A stretch of DNA of 64,000 nt, from assembly GCA_026981855.1 (NCBI GenBank), contig JALSIB010000060.1:1-64000 (forward strand). Reading direction: 5' to 3'. The notes under the pieces were generated by a model. The model had not been told where the DNA came from and ran no database searches. It saw nothing but the letters and a program-made list of their open reading frames with translations. Within the stretch, counting starts at the first letter, position 1. Every line of letters starts with the position of its first letter. The DNA is from Methylothermaceae bacterium. GTDB taxonomy: Bacteria; Pseudomonadota; Gammaproteobacteria; Methylococcales; Methylothermaceae. Positions 7,664 through 17,448 of the stretch are shown in pieces. Made by a program: the position numbers and the translations under genes.

Positions 7664-8938
7664 ATGGAATCAGCGCTGAAAAACGGAAATTGGGTGCGAT
7701 TGCTGGGGTTGGTGTTACTGGCGGTTGTTCTGTCGGGTTGTGTCAGCACGCCGGGAACCTCGTTCGAGCCGGTCTCGTCGGTGAACCTGGACGATCAGCT
7801 GGCAAGCGGGCAATTGCAGCAAAAGGCCAAGACTTTGTACGTATTGTTGGATGCGTCTTCTTCCGTCGCCGACAAATACCAGGGGGCGGGTTTTTCGGGT
7901 TCGCCGGCACCGACGGAATTTGCGGTTGAAAAGGAGATTCTCCGGCAGCTGAATCAGAATCTGCCTGCGGGTCTGGAATTGACCGCGGCGCTGAGATCTT
8001 TTGGTTCTTTGAGTTGTAACGACTGGCAATATACCCGATTGCTGTATGGGCCGGCTGCTTACAGAAAATCGGGGTTCGAGGAAGGATTGGCCAGGGCCGA
8101 ATGTGCCAGTGGCGTGACGCCGATCGCCAGGGCGATTCGTGCCGCCGCCGGGGATTTGCAGTCCACCCCGGCGCCGATCGCATTGTTGATTCTCAGTGAT
8201 GGCGAAGATCCTTTGGGTGATCCTGTGGCCGCGATGAAGGATCTGGTCGCGCAATATGGCGACAAGCTTTGCGTCTATACGGTTGCGGTGAGCGGGGATG
8301 CGACCGACGCGGCGACCTTGGCCCAGATTGCGGAAGCCGCAAAGTGTGGCGCTTCTTTCACTGCCGCCGACATCGCTTCCGGTGCGTCGATGGCCAATTT
8401 CGTGAAAGCCATGCTTTTGACCGAGGTGGGGGACAGCGATGGAGACGGGGTTCCCAACAGCCAGGATTTGTGTCCGGATACGCCGGCTGGCGTTCCCGTG
8501 GATGAAAAGGGGTGCCCCAGGGACTCGGACGGCGACGGGGTGACCGACGACAAGGACAAATGTCCGCAGACGCCCGAAGGAATCAGGGTGAACGAGTATG
8601 GATGCTGGGTCGGGGGGTCGGTGCTGTTCGACTTCGACAAGACCGATATCCGTCCAGACGCCCTCCCACTCCTGAATGAAGTGGTGGATATACTCAAGGA
8701 GCACGAATCCACCCGGCTCGAGATTCAGGGACATACCGACAGCGTGGGGCCGCAGGGCTATAACCTGAAGCTGTCCCAGCGCCGTGCCGAGGTGGTCAGG
8801 GAGTATCTGATCGCCCATGGAATCTCCCCCGATCGCCTGATCGCCAAGGGATACGGTGAAAGCGATCCGATCGCCTCGAACGATACGCCTGAGGGACGCG
8901 CCAGGAACAGGCGTGTCATTTTCGTGCCGGTCGAGTGA
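7664..8938 (+). CDS. OmpA-family lipoprotein with VWA-like and thrombospondin type-3 domains
   Basis: 424 residues. A lipoprotein signal ends at LSGC (Cys26). Residues about 57-250 look like a von Willebrand A domain: LYVLLDASSSV supplies DxSxS (63-67) and LLILSDGED a later metal-site Asp. Two calcium-binding thrombospondin type-3 repeats (DSDGDGVPNSQDLC and DSDGDGVTDDKDKC) follow, then a complete OmpA peptidoglycan-binding domain (about 318-424: LFDFDKTDIRP, GHTDSVG, LSQRRAEVV, ARNRRV). It is probably anchored in the outer membrane and clamped to peptidoglycan. GGGGGA precedes the ATG. The gene is monocistronic, with a terminator at 8968-8991. Confidence 0.9.
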   Translation: MESALKNGNWVRLLGLVLLAVVLSGCVSTPGTSFEPVSSVNLDDQLASGQLQQKAKTLYVLLDASSSVADKYQGAGFSGSPAPTEFAVEKEILRQLNQNLPAGLELTAALRSFGSLSCNDWQYTRLLYGPAAYRKSGFEEGLARAECASGVTPIARAIRAAAGDLQSTPAPIALLILSDGEDPLGDPVAAMKDLVAQYGDKLCVYTVAVSGDATDAATLAQIAEAAKCGASFTAADIASGASMANFVKAMLLTEVGDSDGDGVPNSQDLCPDTPAGVPVDEKGCPRDSDGDGVTDDKDKCPQTPEGIRVNEYGCWVGGSVLFDFDKTDIRPDALPLLNEVVDILKEHESTRLEIQGHTDSVGPQGYNLKLSQRRAEVVREYLIAHGISPDRLIAKGYGESDPIASNDTPEGRARNRRVIFVPVE

Positions 8939-8967
8939 TCCGTTTGTCTCGATAGCCGACAAAAATA

Positions 8968-8995
8968 AGGGCGGGTAAGGAACCCCGCCCTTTTT
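8968..8995 (+). terminator. Intrinsic terminator, probably bidirectional
   Basis: AGGGCGGG (8968-8975) pairs with CCCGCCCT (8984-8991) and is followed by a T-run. On the minus strand the same stem is followed by TTATTTTTG, so it can also stop hsp20 transcription, which converges here. Confidence 0.85.
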
Positions 8996-9031
8996 GCTTC
9001 TTTCCGGATTTTGCCGCGCAGTGGCCGCTGA

Positions 9032-9487
9032 TCAGGCCGCCTGTACCGTGATTTTTTTGGGCTGGTGTTGAGGTTTCTTGGGTATGGTGATGGTCAGGAC
9101 GCCATGATCGTATTTGGCCTCGATCTTTTCCTCGTCCACCGATTCCGGCAAGGCGAAGCGGCGATAGAAGCTGCCATAGATCCTTTCTATCCGCTTGTAG
9201 TTTTCCTTTTCTTCCCTGGCTTCGGTTTCCCGGTGTCCCTTGATGGTCAAGATGCCGTTTTGCAGGTCCACCTCGATGTCTTCCGGTTTCACCCCTGGAA
9301 GATCGGCATGGACCACATACTGGCCTTTTTCCTCCTTGATATCGACCGCGGGTGCCCACTCGGCCGCCGCGGCAGTTTCTCCTTCGCCGCGTTCCAAATC
9401 GGTACGCAAACTTTCAAACGAGCGTTCCAGATCCCGTTGCAGTTGGTTCAACAGTGTCCAGGGTTCATAACGGGTAATGAGTGCCAT
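9032..9487 (-). CDS. Hsp20/alpha-crystallin small heat shock protein
   Basis: A 151-residue small heat shock protein, an ATP-independent holdase. The N-terminal arm holds RYEPWTLLNQLQRDLE. The alpha-crystallin domain spans about 45-140, with ADLPGVKPEDIEV, LTIKGHRE, FYRRFALPESVD and the closing GVLTITIPK. The C-terminal tail contains KKITVQ, an IxV-like motif used for oligomer contacts. TTAAGGAGGAATC precedes the ATG. A close match to a sigma-32 promoter lies 46 bp upstream (9533-9559). It is monocistronic, converging on the OmpA-family gene. Confidence 0.95.
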   Translation of the reverse strand: MALITRYEPWTLLNQLQRDLERSFESLRTDLERGEGETAAAAEWAPAVDIKEEKGQYVVHADLPGVKPEDIEVDLQNGILTIKGHRETEAREEKENYKRIERIYGSFYRRFALPESVDEEKIEAKYDHGVLTITIPKKPQHQPKKITVQAA

Positions 9488-9532
9488 GATGATTCCTCCT
9501 TAACCTATCGGGTTGTTTCAATTTCATGATGT

Positions 9533-9559
9533 ATATGGGGGAGGAAGGGAAAAATTCAA
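9533..9559 (-). promoter_or_regulatory. Sigma-32-type heat-shock promoter of hsp20
   Basis: On the minus strand TTGAAT (9559-9554), a 13-bp spacer and CCCCATAT (9540-9533) match the sigma-32 pattern TTGAAA-N13-CCCCATnT with a single mismatch in the -35. It lies directly upstream of hsp20, where such a promoter is expected. Confidence 0.75.
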
Positions 9560-9566
9560 CCCTTGC

Positions 9567-9604
9567 AAAAAAGCCCCCGGACGGACGGGTCGCCGGTCGG
9601 GGGC
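9567..9604 (-). terminator. Intrinsic terminator of gloA
   Basis: Read on the minus strand, GCCCCC (9604-9599) pairs with GGGGGC (9578-9573) around a GC-rich inner region and is followed by TTTTTT (9572-9567). It ends the gloA transcript just before the hsp20 promoter. Confidence 0.8.
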
Positions 9605-9643
9605 TTTGTCAGGAGAAAAACAAGGTGTGGAAGGGGGTGCCCG

Positions 9644-10036
9644 TCAATCCTCTCTTTGCGGGCTCAGAAGCTCGATTTTGTACCCGTCCGGATCCTCGAC
9701 GAAGGCGAGAACGGTTTTCCCATGCATCATGGGGCCCGCCTCGCGAATGATTTTGCCCCCCTTGGTGCGAATCCGCTCGACCGCCGCGTAGACATCCTCG
9801 ACTTCGATGGCAATATGGCCAAATCCGTTTCCCAGGTCGTAGCGGTCGGTATCCCAGTTGTGGGTCAATTCGATCACGGTGTCGTGTTTTTCATCGCCAT
9901 AGCCGACAAACGCCAGGGTGAACTTCCCTTCCGGATAGTCCCGGCGCCGAAGCAGTTTCATGCCCAGTACCTCGGTATAGAAATACAGGGACTTGTCGAG
10001 ATCACCGACTCGCAGCATGGTATGAAGAATGCGCAT
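9644..10036 (-). CDS. gloA: Lactoylglutathione lyase (glyoxalase I)
   Basis: 130 residues, the length of the bacterial Ni-dependent GloA. It converts the hemithioacetal of methylglyoxal and glutathione to S-lactoylglutathione. The start [17 protein letters not shown] carries metal ligand His5; [16 protein letters not shown] and [11 protein letters not shown] hold the remaining metal ligands (Glu, His, Glu). GAGGACGGA precedes the ATG at 10036. The lipoprotein gene lies 10 bp upstream on the same strand, so the two are probably co-transcribed. Confidence 0.95.
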   Translation of the reverse strand: MRILHTMLRVGDLDKSLYFYTEVLGMKLLRRRDYPEGKFTLAFVGYGDEKHDTVIELTHNWDTDRYDLGNGFGHIAIEVEDVYAAVERIRTKGGKIIREAGPMMHGKTVLAFVEDPDGYKIELLSPQRED

Positions 10037-10046
10037 GATTCCGTCC

Positions 10047-10457
10047 TCAATTATCGGGTTTGGTGACGGGGTGGGCGGTCTCGATGAGCTGTCCCATGCA
10101 ATACATGATGTATTGGGTGACTTCCATTGCGGCGGCACTGGCCTTTTGCTCCGATCCGAAGACATCCTTGTACTTCTTGACCGTGCTCAAAGCCTCGTCG
10201 GTATTACGCGCGCTTTCGAAGGCGGCGTAGGCTTCCCAATAAGGTTTGCGGGCGGGCGTTCCGCGGAAACCGGGCAGGGTCTTGGCGATTTCGCTGACCA
10301 CGCAGCCCGCCACTTCGTTGGGATCCAGATTGTAATCCTTGAGATCCGGATCCAGGGCCAACCTTGCGGCCAGCTTTTCCTCGAATTCGTTGCGTTCCTT
10401 GCTGGCGCAGCCTGCCAGCAAAGCGGCGGTCATGATCAATATCAGCAGTTGTTTCAT
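10047..10457 (-). CDS. Small lipoprotein of unknown function
   Basis: 136 residues beginning [17 protein letters not shown]: a lipoprotein signal peptide with lipobox LAGC (Cys17). The mature part is soluble, mainly helical, with two further cysteines (GCVVSE and YCMGQL) that could pair. No family is recognised. It is followed after 10 bp by gloA. The +2 residue of the mature protein is Ala, so outer-membrane sorting would be expected. Confidence 0.75.
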   Translation of the reverse strand: MKQLLILIMTAALLAGCASKERNEFEEKLAARLALDPDLKDYNLDPNEVAGCVVSEIAKTLPGFRGTPARKPYWEAYAAFESARNTDEALSTVKKYKDVFGSEQKASAAAMEVTQYIMYCMGQLIETAHPVTKPDN

Positions 10458-10628
10458 GGGATGGGTGCCTGGTGAAATCGTTAAAACGGTTATTATCGCT
10501 TACCTGATCAGAGGCTGTACAGTCTCCATCGGTGGCGTCTCAACACCTGTCGGTTTGCTTTTTCGGGGGCCGGAATACGTGAAAGGTGGTGGTAGCGTAC
10601 CGGGCGCTTTGGGCAGCCGTCTGCCCGC

Positions 10629-11423
10629 TTAATCGATGTGGCGCTCGCTCAAAGCGCGGCCCAGGCGGGCGAACGCTTCGAGGGGCAGGGTTTCGGGCCG
10701 GGTGGAAGGATCGATGCCGCAGCCTCGGATGTGCGATTCCGAAAGCAGGGATTTGAGGGCGTTGCGAACCGTCTTGCGGCGCTGGTTGAAGGCGGTGAAA
10801 ACCACTTGTTCGAAACAGGCGGGGTTGCCTGTGTCTGCGGGAGGGCTTGGATGAGGGGAGAGGCGGACCACGGCCGACATGACTTTGGGGGGCGGGTGGA
10901 AACTGGCCGGTTTGACGTTGAAGCATTTTTCGATCCGGCAGTGATACTGGGACATCACGCTCAAGCGCCCGTATTGTTTGCTTCCGGGGGAGGCCGCGAG
11001 TCGTTCCACCACTTCCTTTTGCAACATGAACAGCATTTCCCGGATACAGGCCTTCTGCCGGAACAAGTGAAACAACAGGGGCGTGGAAATGTTGTAGGGA
11101 AGGTTTCCCACGATCAATAGCTTTTCCCCGGCGGAGGCCAGGGTGGAAAAATCGAATTGAAGGGCGTCGGCCTGATGGATGTGCAAATTGGGCTTGTCGG
11201 CGAACTTCTCCTTCAGCAAGGCGATCAGATCCCGGTCTATTTCGACGCTATCGAGGCGTCGGCAATGGGGCAGCAGAAACCGGGTCAGGGCGCCGCGTCC
11301 CGGTCCGATTTCAACCACGTGGGCATCGGAGGGCGGGGACAGGTGGGAGACGATCCGTTTCAGAACCCCTTGATCATGGAGAAAATTCTGTCCGAAGCGT
11401 TTTCTGGGTCTATGGGCGGGCAT
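10629..11423 (-). CDS. rsmA: 16S rRNA dimethyladenosine transferase RsmA (KsgA)
   Basis: 264 residues. It dimethylates A1518 and A1519 of 16S rRNA late in 30S assembly. The SAM site is RKRFGQNFLHD then VVEIGPGRGALT (motif I), and the catalytic motif IV is NLPYNIS. The C-terminal four-helix domain includes FNQRRKTVRN. The start overlaps the end of pdxA by 14 bp, completing the conserved lptD-surA-pdxA-ksgA order. apaG and apaH, which follow ksgA in E. coli, are absent here. Confidence 0.97.
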   Translation of the reverse strand: MPAHRPRKRFGQNFLHDQGVLKRIVSHLSPPSDAHVVEIGPGRGALTRFLLPHCRRLDSVEIDRDLIALLKEKFADKPNLHIHQADALQFDFSTLASAGEKLLIVGNLPYNISTPLLFHLFRQKACIREMLFMLQKEVVERLAASPGSKQYGRLSVMSQYHCRIEKCFNVKPASFHPPPKVMSAVVRLSPHPSPPADTGNPACFEQVVFTAFNQRRKTVRNALKSLLSESHIRGCGIDPSTRPETLPLEAFARLGRALSERHID

Positions 11424-12450
11424 GATTGGCCAATTCGATGGCGGTACGGATGGCTTCCAGCAGGCTGCCGTGGTCGATCCTTCCGCTGCCGGCCAGTTCC
11501 AGCGCGGTGCCGTGGTCCACGGAGGTGCGGAGGACAGGCAGCCCCAGGGTGATGTTGACCGCCTTGCCGAATCCGGCGAATTTCAACACCGGCAGCCCTT
11601 GGTCGTGGTACATGGCGAGATAGGCGTCGGTGTGCGACAGGACTTCCGGCAGGAAGGCGGTATCGGCGGGCAGTGGCCCCTGGAGACGCATTCCCCGTCG
11701 GCGCAGATGCGCCAATACGGGCTGGAGGGTGTCGATTTCTTCCCTTCCCAGATGTCCCCCCTCGCCGGCGTGGGGGTTGAGGCCGAGCACGGTGATGCGG
11801 GGGTGGGAGATGCCGAAGCGGGCCGTGAGGTCGCGGCTTAGAATCTCGAGCGTGGTTTGCAGCGTTTCCCGGGTGATGGCGGCGGGAACCTGTCGCAGAG
11901 GCAGATGAGTGGTGGCCAGGGCGACCCTGAGGCTGGGAGCCGTTTGGGGCTTTCGGTCACCGGCGCCGCGCTGGGCGATCTTCTCCCCGGGCAGACGGGT
12001 GGTCAGCATCATGACCGGTCGCCCACCCGTCAGCCCGGCGATGAATTCCGTATGCCCACTGAAGGGAAAGCCGGCATCGTTGAGGATCCCCTTGTGAACC
12101 GGTGCCGTGACCAGGGCGTCGAAGCGGCCGCTCAGGCAGCCCGAGACGGCGTGTTCGATGAGGGCGAGCACATGCCGGGCATTGGCGCGGTCCAGGCGGC
12201 CGGGCGTGACCGCCTGCCCGACGGGGTGGTGCAGCACGTGCAAGTGACCGCTTCGTTGGGGGCTTGCCGTTTCTCCTTCATGGAGCGTGAAAGGCATGCC
12301 CAGGATGGCGGCTCTTTCGGCGATGAGCCCGGCGTCGCCGAGGACGGTCAGGTGGCAGGGAAAGGAATGCCGCGCCAGCATGGCGCACAGGTCGGGGCCG
12401 ATGCCGGCCGGTTCGCCGGCGGTGACGGCAAGATGCGGCAGATCACTCAT
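11410..12450 (-). CDS. pdxA: 4-hydroxythreonine-4-phosphate dehydrogenase PdxA
   Basis: 346 residues, a metal- and NAD-dependent oxidase in the DXP-dependent pyridoxal 5'-phosphate pathway. Signatures: [10 protein letters not shown] at the N-terminus, [37 protein letters not shown] (metal and substrate residues), and [11 protein letters not shown] near the C-terminus. Its product is condensed by PdxJ, whose gene is at 40264-41019. It overlaps surA by 8 bp upstream and rsmA by 14 bp downstream. Confidence 0.97.
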   Translation of the reverse strand: MSDLPHLAVTAGEPAGIGPDLCAMLARHSFPCHLTVLGDAGLIAERAAILGMPFTLHEGETASPQRSGHLHVLHHPVGQAVTPGRLDRANARHVLALIEHAVSGCLSGRFDALVTAPVHKGILNDAGFPFSGHTEFIAGLTGGRPVMMLTTRLPGEKIAQRGAGDRKPQTAPSLRVALATTHLPLRQVPAAITRETLQTTLEILSRDLTARFGISHPRITVLGLNPHAGEGGHLGREEIDTLQPVLAHLRRRGMRLQGPLPADTAFLPEVLSHTDAYLAMYHDQGLPVLKFAGFGKAVNITLGLPVLRTSVDHGTALELAGSGRIDHGSLLEAIRTAIELANHARP

Positions 12451-13759
12451 CGAGATGGATTTCCACGTAGGATTCCTGGCGCAGCTTGCGCAGCCACAAC
12501 TCCGTTTCCTCCTCGGTCTTGCGGCGGATGATCGCCTCTCTGGCCTGCTTTTTGCGGTACTCCAGGGTGTCGTCGCGGTTCTTGCGCGCCAGTACCTGGA
12601 TGATATGCCAGCCGAACGGTGTCTGGACCGGTTCCGATATTTCCCCGGGGCGGAGGCTTTCCATGGCTTCGGCGAAGGGGGGGACCACGACTTCGGGGGT
12701 GATCCAGCCCAGATCGCCGCCCTTGACCGCGGAAACGGTATCGTCGGAATAGGCCTCGGCCAGTGCGGCGAAGTCCTCGCCCTGTTCGATTTTCTGCCTG
12801 ATCAACAGAAGGCGCCTTTTGGCCTCGGCATCGTCGATGAGTTCGTTGGTCTTGACGAGAATGTGGCGTACATGGCTTTCGGTGACCATATGTTTTTCCG
12901 CACCCTTCTTGTCGAGCAACTTGAGAATGTGAAAGCCACTGGGGCTGCGAAGGGGGCCTTCCACATCGCCCTTTTTCATGTGCGGCACCACCTCGACGAA
13001 CAATGTGGGAACGGCGTCGAGGGTGCGCCATCCGAGATCGCCGCCCTTGAGGGCCTGGGCGCCGTCCGACATGGCGATGGCGGTCTGGTGGAAATCCAGC
13101 CCCTGTCTCAGTTCCTCGGCGATTTGCTCGGCCTTGCGTTGAGCCCGCTGCACGGTTTCGGGAGAAGCGGCCTCGGGGGTTGCGATCAAAATGTGTCCCA
13201 GATGATATTCGACCGCCTGGGAAGGATCGAGCTGGGACTCGGTTTCGAGGAAGTGCAGGATCTCCCGCTCGCTGACCTCGATCCGGGACTGGACCATATT
13301 GGCCCGCAGACGGTTGAGCATGATCTCCTCGCGCAGGTTCTCCACGAACCGGTCGTATCGCATTCCCTGTTTCTCGATTGCCAAGCGAAAGGACTCCAGA
13401 TCCATGTTGTTGCGTGCCGCCAGTTCCTGCAACGCCTGGCGCAGGGTTTCATCGTCGACCTGAATGCCGTTTTTTTGTGCCAGTTGCAGCTGCAGGCTGT
13501 GCAGGATCATCCGTTCCAGGATCTGGCGCTGAAGAATGTACAGCGGCGGCAGCGGGGACCCCCTGGCCTGGAGCTGGCCGGCGAGGGCATCGACCTGATC
13601 GCGAAGTTCGCTGGCGAGGATCACATCGTCTTCGACCACCGCGACGATACGGTCCAGGGGTTGGATCTGGGCCGGTGACAGTAGGGGCCAGAGCAGAAGG
13701 AGCAGTGAAGAGAGGAAAGAAAATTGTCGGTTCATGAATCGCCATCGAATTTGGTTCAT
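12443..13759 (-). CDS. surA: Periplasmic peptidyl-prolyl isomerase and OMP chaperone SurA
   Basis: 438 residues. A signal peptide (hydrophobic stretch ending LLSPA) is followed by the SurA N-terminal chaperone domain ([20 protein letters not shown]) and two parvulin domains. The first holds [11 protein letters not shown] through GGDLGWRT and SGFHILKL; the second holds [10 protein letters not shown] through GGDLGW and FGWHIIQVL. It escorts outer-membrane proteins, including LptD, to BAM. The ATG at 13759 shares a TAATG junction with the lptD stop; a second ATG at 13735 gives a shorter signal peptide and is possible. Confidence 0.96.
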   Translation of the reverse strand: MNQIRWRFMNRQFSFLSSLLLLLWPLLSPAQIQPLDRIVAVVEDDVILASELRDQVDALAGQLQARGSPLPPLYILQRQILERMILHSLQLQLAQKNGIQVDDETLRQALQELAARNNMDLESFRLAIEKQGMRYDRFVENLREEIMLNRLRANMVQSRIEVSEREILHFLETESQLDPSQAVEYHLGHILIATPEAASPETVQRAQRKAEQIAEELRQGLDFHQTAIAMSDGAQALKGGDLGWRTLDAVPTLFVEVVPHMKKGDVEGPLRSPSGFHILKLLDKKGAEKHMVTESHVRHILVKTNELIDDAEAKRRLLLIRQKIEQGEDFAALAEAYSDDTVSAVKGGDLGWITPEVVVPPFAEAMESLRPGEISEPVQTPFGWHIIQVLARKNRDDTLEYRKKQAREAIIRRKTEEETELWLRKLRQESYVEIHLDE

Positions 13760-16368
13760 TATTCCAGACCATAGCCGCGTATGTTTCGTTCCAGGAACCT
13801 GTCCACATGGCGGCCAAGGCTGGCCAGGCCCTTGAGTTCGAGCTGGGCGAAAATGGAGGTGTCCGCCTGGCTGTTGACATCACGGATGTAACGCCTTCCG
13901 ATCAGGCGGACCCGCCAACAGCAGGATTCGGCTTCGACGCCGAGAAAACTTTCCAGGGTGATGTCGTCGCGGATCGAATATTGCCACCGTCCCACCGCGT
14001 GAAATCCGGGCAGCACCAGCCACCTGAAGGATCCATCGATGATCTGCAGCCGGTCGCGGCGGAAGCGGTAACCCAGATTCAGGATATAGTCCTGGGTGTC
14101 TTTGTATTGAACCAGCGCTTCGCCGCGGTCGAGGCGGTTGCCGTGGGGATCCCATTGCATGCCGGAACGCCAGGAAAGGGTGCTGAGCGGCTGAAAATCC
14201 AGTTCGGCGATGATGTTGGAACTGCGGGTCGTTTCCCTGGGTTGACCGGGAAGGGTGACCCGCCGGTCCCTGAAGTAGTAGATTTGTCCCACGCTGGCCC
14301 GCAAGCGCTCATCGGCCGTCTCCGAATCGAGCAACCTCGAAGTGAGGGCGACGGTGATCTGGTTGGCATCCCCCAGCCGGTCGGCGCCGTTGAAGCGGTT
14401 GACCCGGAACATCTGGGAGAAATTGAAATCGTTGAGGCCGGTATCGAAGATGGGGAGATCCTTCTGGTCGTCGTAGGGAATGTACAAATAGAAAAGCCTG
14501 GGCTCCAGGGTTTGAAGCAGCCGCTTGCCCCAGGTTTTTTCCAGAAACAGACCGCTGTCGACCGAGGCGATGGGCAAGGCCCGCGATTCCTGTCCGCCGG
14601 CGGCGGCAAACCAGTATCGAGTGTAGTCGAAGCTGATTTTCGGCAGGACATAGGCGCCCGCGGTGCGCCAGGGGAAGCTGACCGCCGGGCGGAGGGCGAG
14701 CCTTTGCGCATCGAGGCGCTGCTTGTGCTGAAAGAAGACGAACTCGCTGTTCCAGCCCGTAAACAGCCACGGTTTGAGCGAACGGTTGTAATTGAGCAGT
14801 ATCTGGGGCAGGCGCCGGTAGGGTTTGTCGGCGGCGTCGATGTTGGGATCTATGGTCTGCCAGTTTTCCGCCAGGGTGCGGAAGTACAGGCCGCCCCGGC
14901 GATATTCGACCCGGGCCTCGCTGCGCATGTGCCGGTTCGAGGCGATGGACAACGAATTCCCCAGTTCGTTGATGTAATGCTTGTCGGAGACGAAGCGGAT
15001 GTCCGCCAGCCCTTTCCAGTAGCGGTTGAAGCGGGTCTGGTTGAAAAAGGCGACCTGGCCGCGCAAGCGTTTGTCTTCCAGATCGTAGGACAGTACCTCG
15101 ACGGCCAGATGCCCCCGGGTGCGGGGGAACAGGTAACGGAAGTCGCCTCCGATCATGAAACCCCGCCGGGTCATGTAGCGGGGGGTGACCGTGAGGTCGT
15201 AGTTGGGCGCGATGTTCCAATAGTAGGGAATCGAGAAATCGAATCCGCGGGTGTCGGAACTGCCGAAGGAGGGGGTCAGAAAACCCGTGATGCGGCGTTT
15301 GTCGATCGGATAGGCGAAATAAGGCGAGTACAGGATGGGTACCCGCATGAATTTCAACCAGACGTGGTGGCCGGCCGCCTTGCCGGTTTTCCGGTTGATC
15401 CTGAGATCCTTGGCGTGCAGCGTCCAGTCTTCGTTGCCGACCGGGCAGGTGGTGTAGGTCACCCGGTGATGGCGCGAGAGCTGCTCGCTTTCGAAACGGC
15501 TGCGCCGGGTGGTGCCGCGGGCCGGCGCCGAATCGAGAATGAAGCGGGTGCGGGTGAGCCGGGCGCGTTCGTTGTCGAGGTCGAGCCAGGCACTCTCGCT
15601 CGACATCACGAAGCCGGATTCTTCATAGATGACGTTTCCCCAGGCGTTGAAGATCCGGTTTTGACTGTCGTAGGAGAGGACGTCGGACCAGAGCTTCTGA
15701 TCGCCTCGTGTGGCCTTGACGTTACCATAGAAAAACACCAGTTCCTCGTCCAGCGACTGGCTGTAGTCCGCCTCCAGCTGCATCGGGAGGTCGTTCTGTG
15801 ACTTGATGGAAACCGGTTCCGGGAGCGCGGCGCGCCCATAGTCACAGAAACCCGCCCAGGGATCCTGGGGCAGGACTTGCAGCAAGCTGGCGAAGACCTG
15901 GTCGTCTTCCGGCTTGAAGGTGCGGGGCAGCGAGAAGGAGGATTCCGCTTGCCTGGCCACAAGGCGGGGTTTTCCTTCCGGATCGATGCCGACCAGCTTG
16001 CAGCGCCAGCCGGGGGTGCCCGCCTCCCCCTGGCAGGTCCACCCTTTGTTGACGCCCGCAGGCAGGGGATGGGGCGGGGCCTTTGGCTTGCCAGGCACCT
16101 TTCCGATTCGTATTTCGGGAGGTGGAACGGGCTGGGCCGGGGCTTTTGCCGGTTTCACTTCCCGGGGGCTGTCTTTGGTATCCTGCCACGAGGCGGGGGC
16201 GGGTTCGGGATTGGTTTCCGCGGGGCTGGAGGTGCACGACCATGCTTCACCGATCTGTTGGCATCGCCATGCATCGGGCGGGGCTTCGGCGGCCGAAGGC
16301 TGGGAAAAGATGCCCGCTATCAGGGAAAATGAGGAGAGGAGCGTTTTTCCCTTGTGTCGCAGCGGCAT
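13759..16368 (-). CDS. lptD: LPS-assembly outer-membrane protein LptD
   Basis: 869 residues. With LptE, LptD forms the outer-membrane plug-and-barrel that inserts lipopolysaccharide. A signal peptide is followed by a Pro-rich linker (about 60-110), an OstA-like periplasmic beta-jellyroll (about 190-330: [19 protein letters not shown]), and a long C-terminal beta-barrel with alternating aromatic strands. Paired cysteines (CDYG near 178, ESCCWRVRL near 835) fit the disulfides needed for maturation by Dsb proteins; dsbB lies at 23.5 kb. It is divergent from amgK, separated by 96 bp. Confidence 0.96.
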   Translation of the reverse strand: MPLRHKGKTLLSSFSLIAGIFSQPSAAEAPPDAWRCQQIGEAWSCTSSPAETNPEPAPASWQDTKDSPREVKPAKAPAQPVPPPEIRIGKVPGKPKAPPHPLPAGVNKGWTCQGEAGTPGWRCKLVGIDPEGKPRLVARQAESSFSLPRTFKPEDDQVFASLLQVLPQDPWAGFCDYGRAALPEPVSIKSQNDLPMQLEADYSQSLDEELVFFYGNVKATRGDQKLWSDVLSYDSQNRIFNAWGNVIYEESGFVMSSESAWLDLDNERARLTRTRFILDSAPARGTTRRSRFESEQLSRHHRVTYTTCPVGNEDWTLHAKDLRINRKTGKAAGHHVWLKFMRVPILYSPYFAYPIDKRRITGFLTPSFGSSDTRGFDFSIPYYWNIAPNYDLTVTPRYMTRRGFMIGGDFRYLFPRTRGHLAVEVLSYDLEDKRLRGQVAFFNQTRFNRYWKGLADIRFVSDKHYINELGNSLSIASNRHMRSEARVEYRRGGLYFRTLAENWQTIDPNIDAADKPYRRLPQILLNYNRSLKPWLFTGWNSEFVFFQHKQRLDAQRLALRPAVSFPWRTAGAYVLPKISFDYTRYWFAAAGGQESRALPIASVDSGLFLEKTWGKRLLQTLEPRLFYLYIPYDDQKDLPIFDTGLNDFNFSQMFRVNRFNGADRLGDANQITVALTSRLLDSETADERLRASVGQIYYFRDRRVTLPGQPRETTRSSNIIAELDFQPLSTLSWRSGMQWDPHGNRLDRGEALVQYKDTQDYILNLGYRFRRDRLQIIDGSFRWLVLPGFHAVGRWQYSIRDDITLESFLGVEAESCCWRVRLIGRRYIRDVNSQADTSIFAQLELKGLASLGRHVDRFLERNIRGYGLE

Positions 16369-16464
16369 CTTGTTATTGTTTTGAGAAAATAACCAAGAGG
16401 GATGAATGTTGGATGGGATACTGTTTGATGGCGATCAATCCGGGCATTTTATCATGAGGTTGCC

Positions 16465-17448
16465 ATGTCGCTAACATCAAATCCCCGGGATTTGCGGCTG
16501 AAGGCATTGTTGCGATGGCTGCCGGTGCCGGTGAAGGGGGTCGAACCTGTGGCGGGCGATGCCAGCATGCGAAGGTATTTCCGCGTCCATACCGCCGATG
16601 GCCCCATGATCGCGATGGATGCGCCACCGCCGGAAGATGTCGTCCGTTTCGCGGACGTGGCCGGGATGATGCGGCGGATGGGTGTGAGGGTGCCCGAGAT
16701 TTACGCCCTGGAAGCATCGTCGGGCTTCGCACTGCTGGAGGATTTCGGAAACCGCAGTTACCTCTCTTGTCTGGATGACGACTCTGCCGGCCGCCTGTAT
16801 GACCTGGCCCGGGAGACGATCGTGCTGTTGCAGACAGGCGAGGACCGGGGGGGGCTTCCCTGTTATTCCCGGGCGCTTTTGCAGCGGGAACTGGAGATTT
16901 TCCGCCAGTGGTTTTTGGACCGGTGGTTGGGGATTCGTGTCGATGAGGCGTTGTGGCGGCGGACCGTCCGGATTCTGCTGGCAAACGCCCTGGAACAACC
17001 GCGGGTGTGTGTCCATCGGGACTTCCATTCGCGCAATCTCATGGTTCTCGAAGAAGGCCTCCCCGGCGTGCTGGATTTCCAGGATGCCGTCAAGGGCCCT
17101 GTGACCTATGATCCAGTCTCTTTGCTGAAAGATTGTTATATTGCCTGGCCCCAGGAACGGATCGACGGCTGGAGTGAACGTTACCGGCAAAGGTTGGAGT
17201 GGGCCGGGATGAAAGTCGATCCCGGCCAGTGGCGGCTCTGGTTCGATTTGATGGGCGCGCAAAGGCATCTCAAGGCGGCCGGGATTTTTGCCAGGTTGTG
17301 GGTGCGCGATGGGCGCCGGGGGTATCTTGCCGATATTCCCCGGACGCTGGGATATGTCGTGTCCGTGAGTGAACGGCATGCGCCGCTTCAGGCGCTTGGA
17401 GACTTTCTGAAAGAACAGGTGATCCCCAGGATGGATTCGCGTTTATGA
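16465..17448 (+). CDS. amgK: N-acetylmuramate/N-acetylglucosamine kinase AmgK
   Basis: 327 residues of the aminoglycoside phosphotransferase fold. VHRDFHSRNLMV is the catalytic loop (HxDxxxxN) and GVLDFQDAVKGP the metal-binding DFG-like motif. In Pseudomonas, AmgK phosphorylates anomeric N-acetylmuramic acid so that MurU can make UDP-MurNAc, a recycling route that bypasses fosfomycin-sensitive MurA. The next gene, overlapping by 4 bp, is murU, and the pair sits divergently beside lptD as in pseudomonads. This context makes the AmgK assignment strong. Confidence 0.92.
   Translation: MSLTSNPRDLRLKALLRWLPVPVKGVEPVAGDASMRRYFRVHTADGPMIAMDAPPPEDVVRFADVAGMMRRMGVRVPEIYALEASSGFALLEDFGNRSYLSCLDDDSAGRLYDLARETIVLLQTGEDRGGLPCYSRALLQRELEIFRQWFLDRWLGIRVDEALWRRTVRILLANALEQPRVCVHRDFHSRNLMVLEEGLPGVLDFQDAVKGPVTYDPVSLLKDCYIAWPQERIDGWSERYRQRLEWAGMKVDPGQWRLWFDLMGAQRHLKAAGIFARLWVRDGRRGYLADIPRTLGYVVSVSERHAPLQALGDFLKEQVIPRMDSRL

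Noticed and set aside
13807-15801. A 664-codon open frame antisense to lptD
   Set aside because: Low-complexity Val/Gly/Glu translation with no domains, opposite a full-length LptD.
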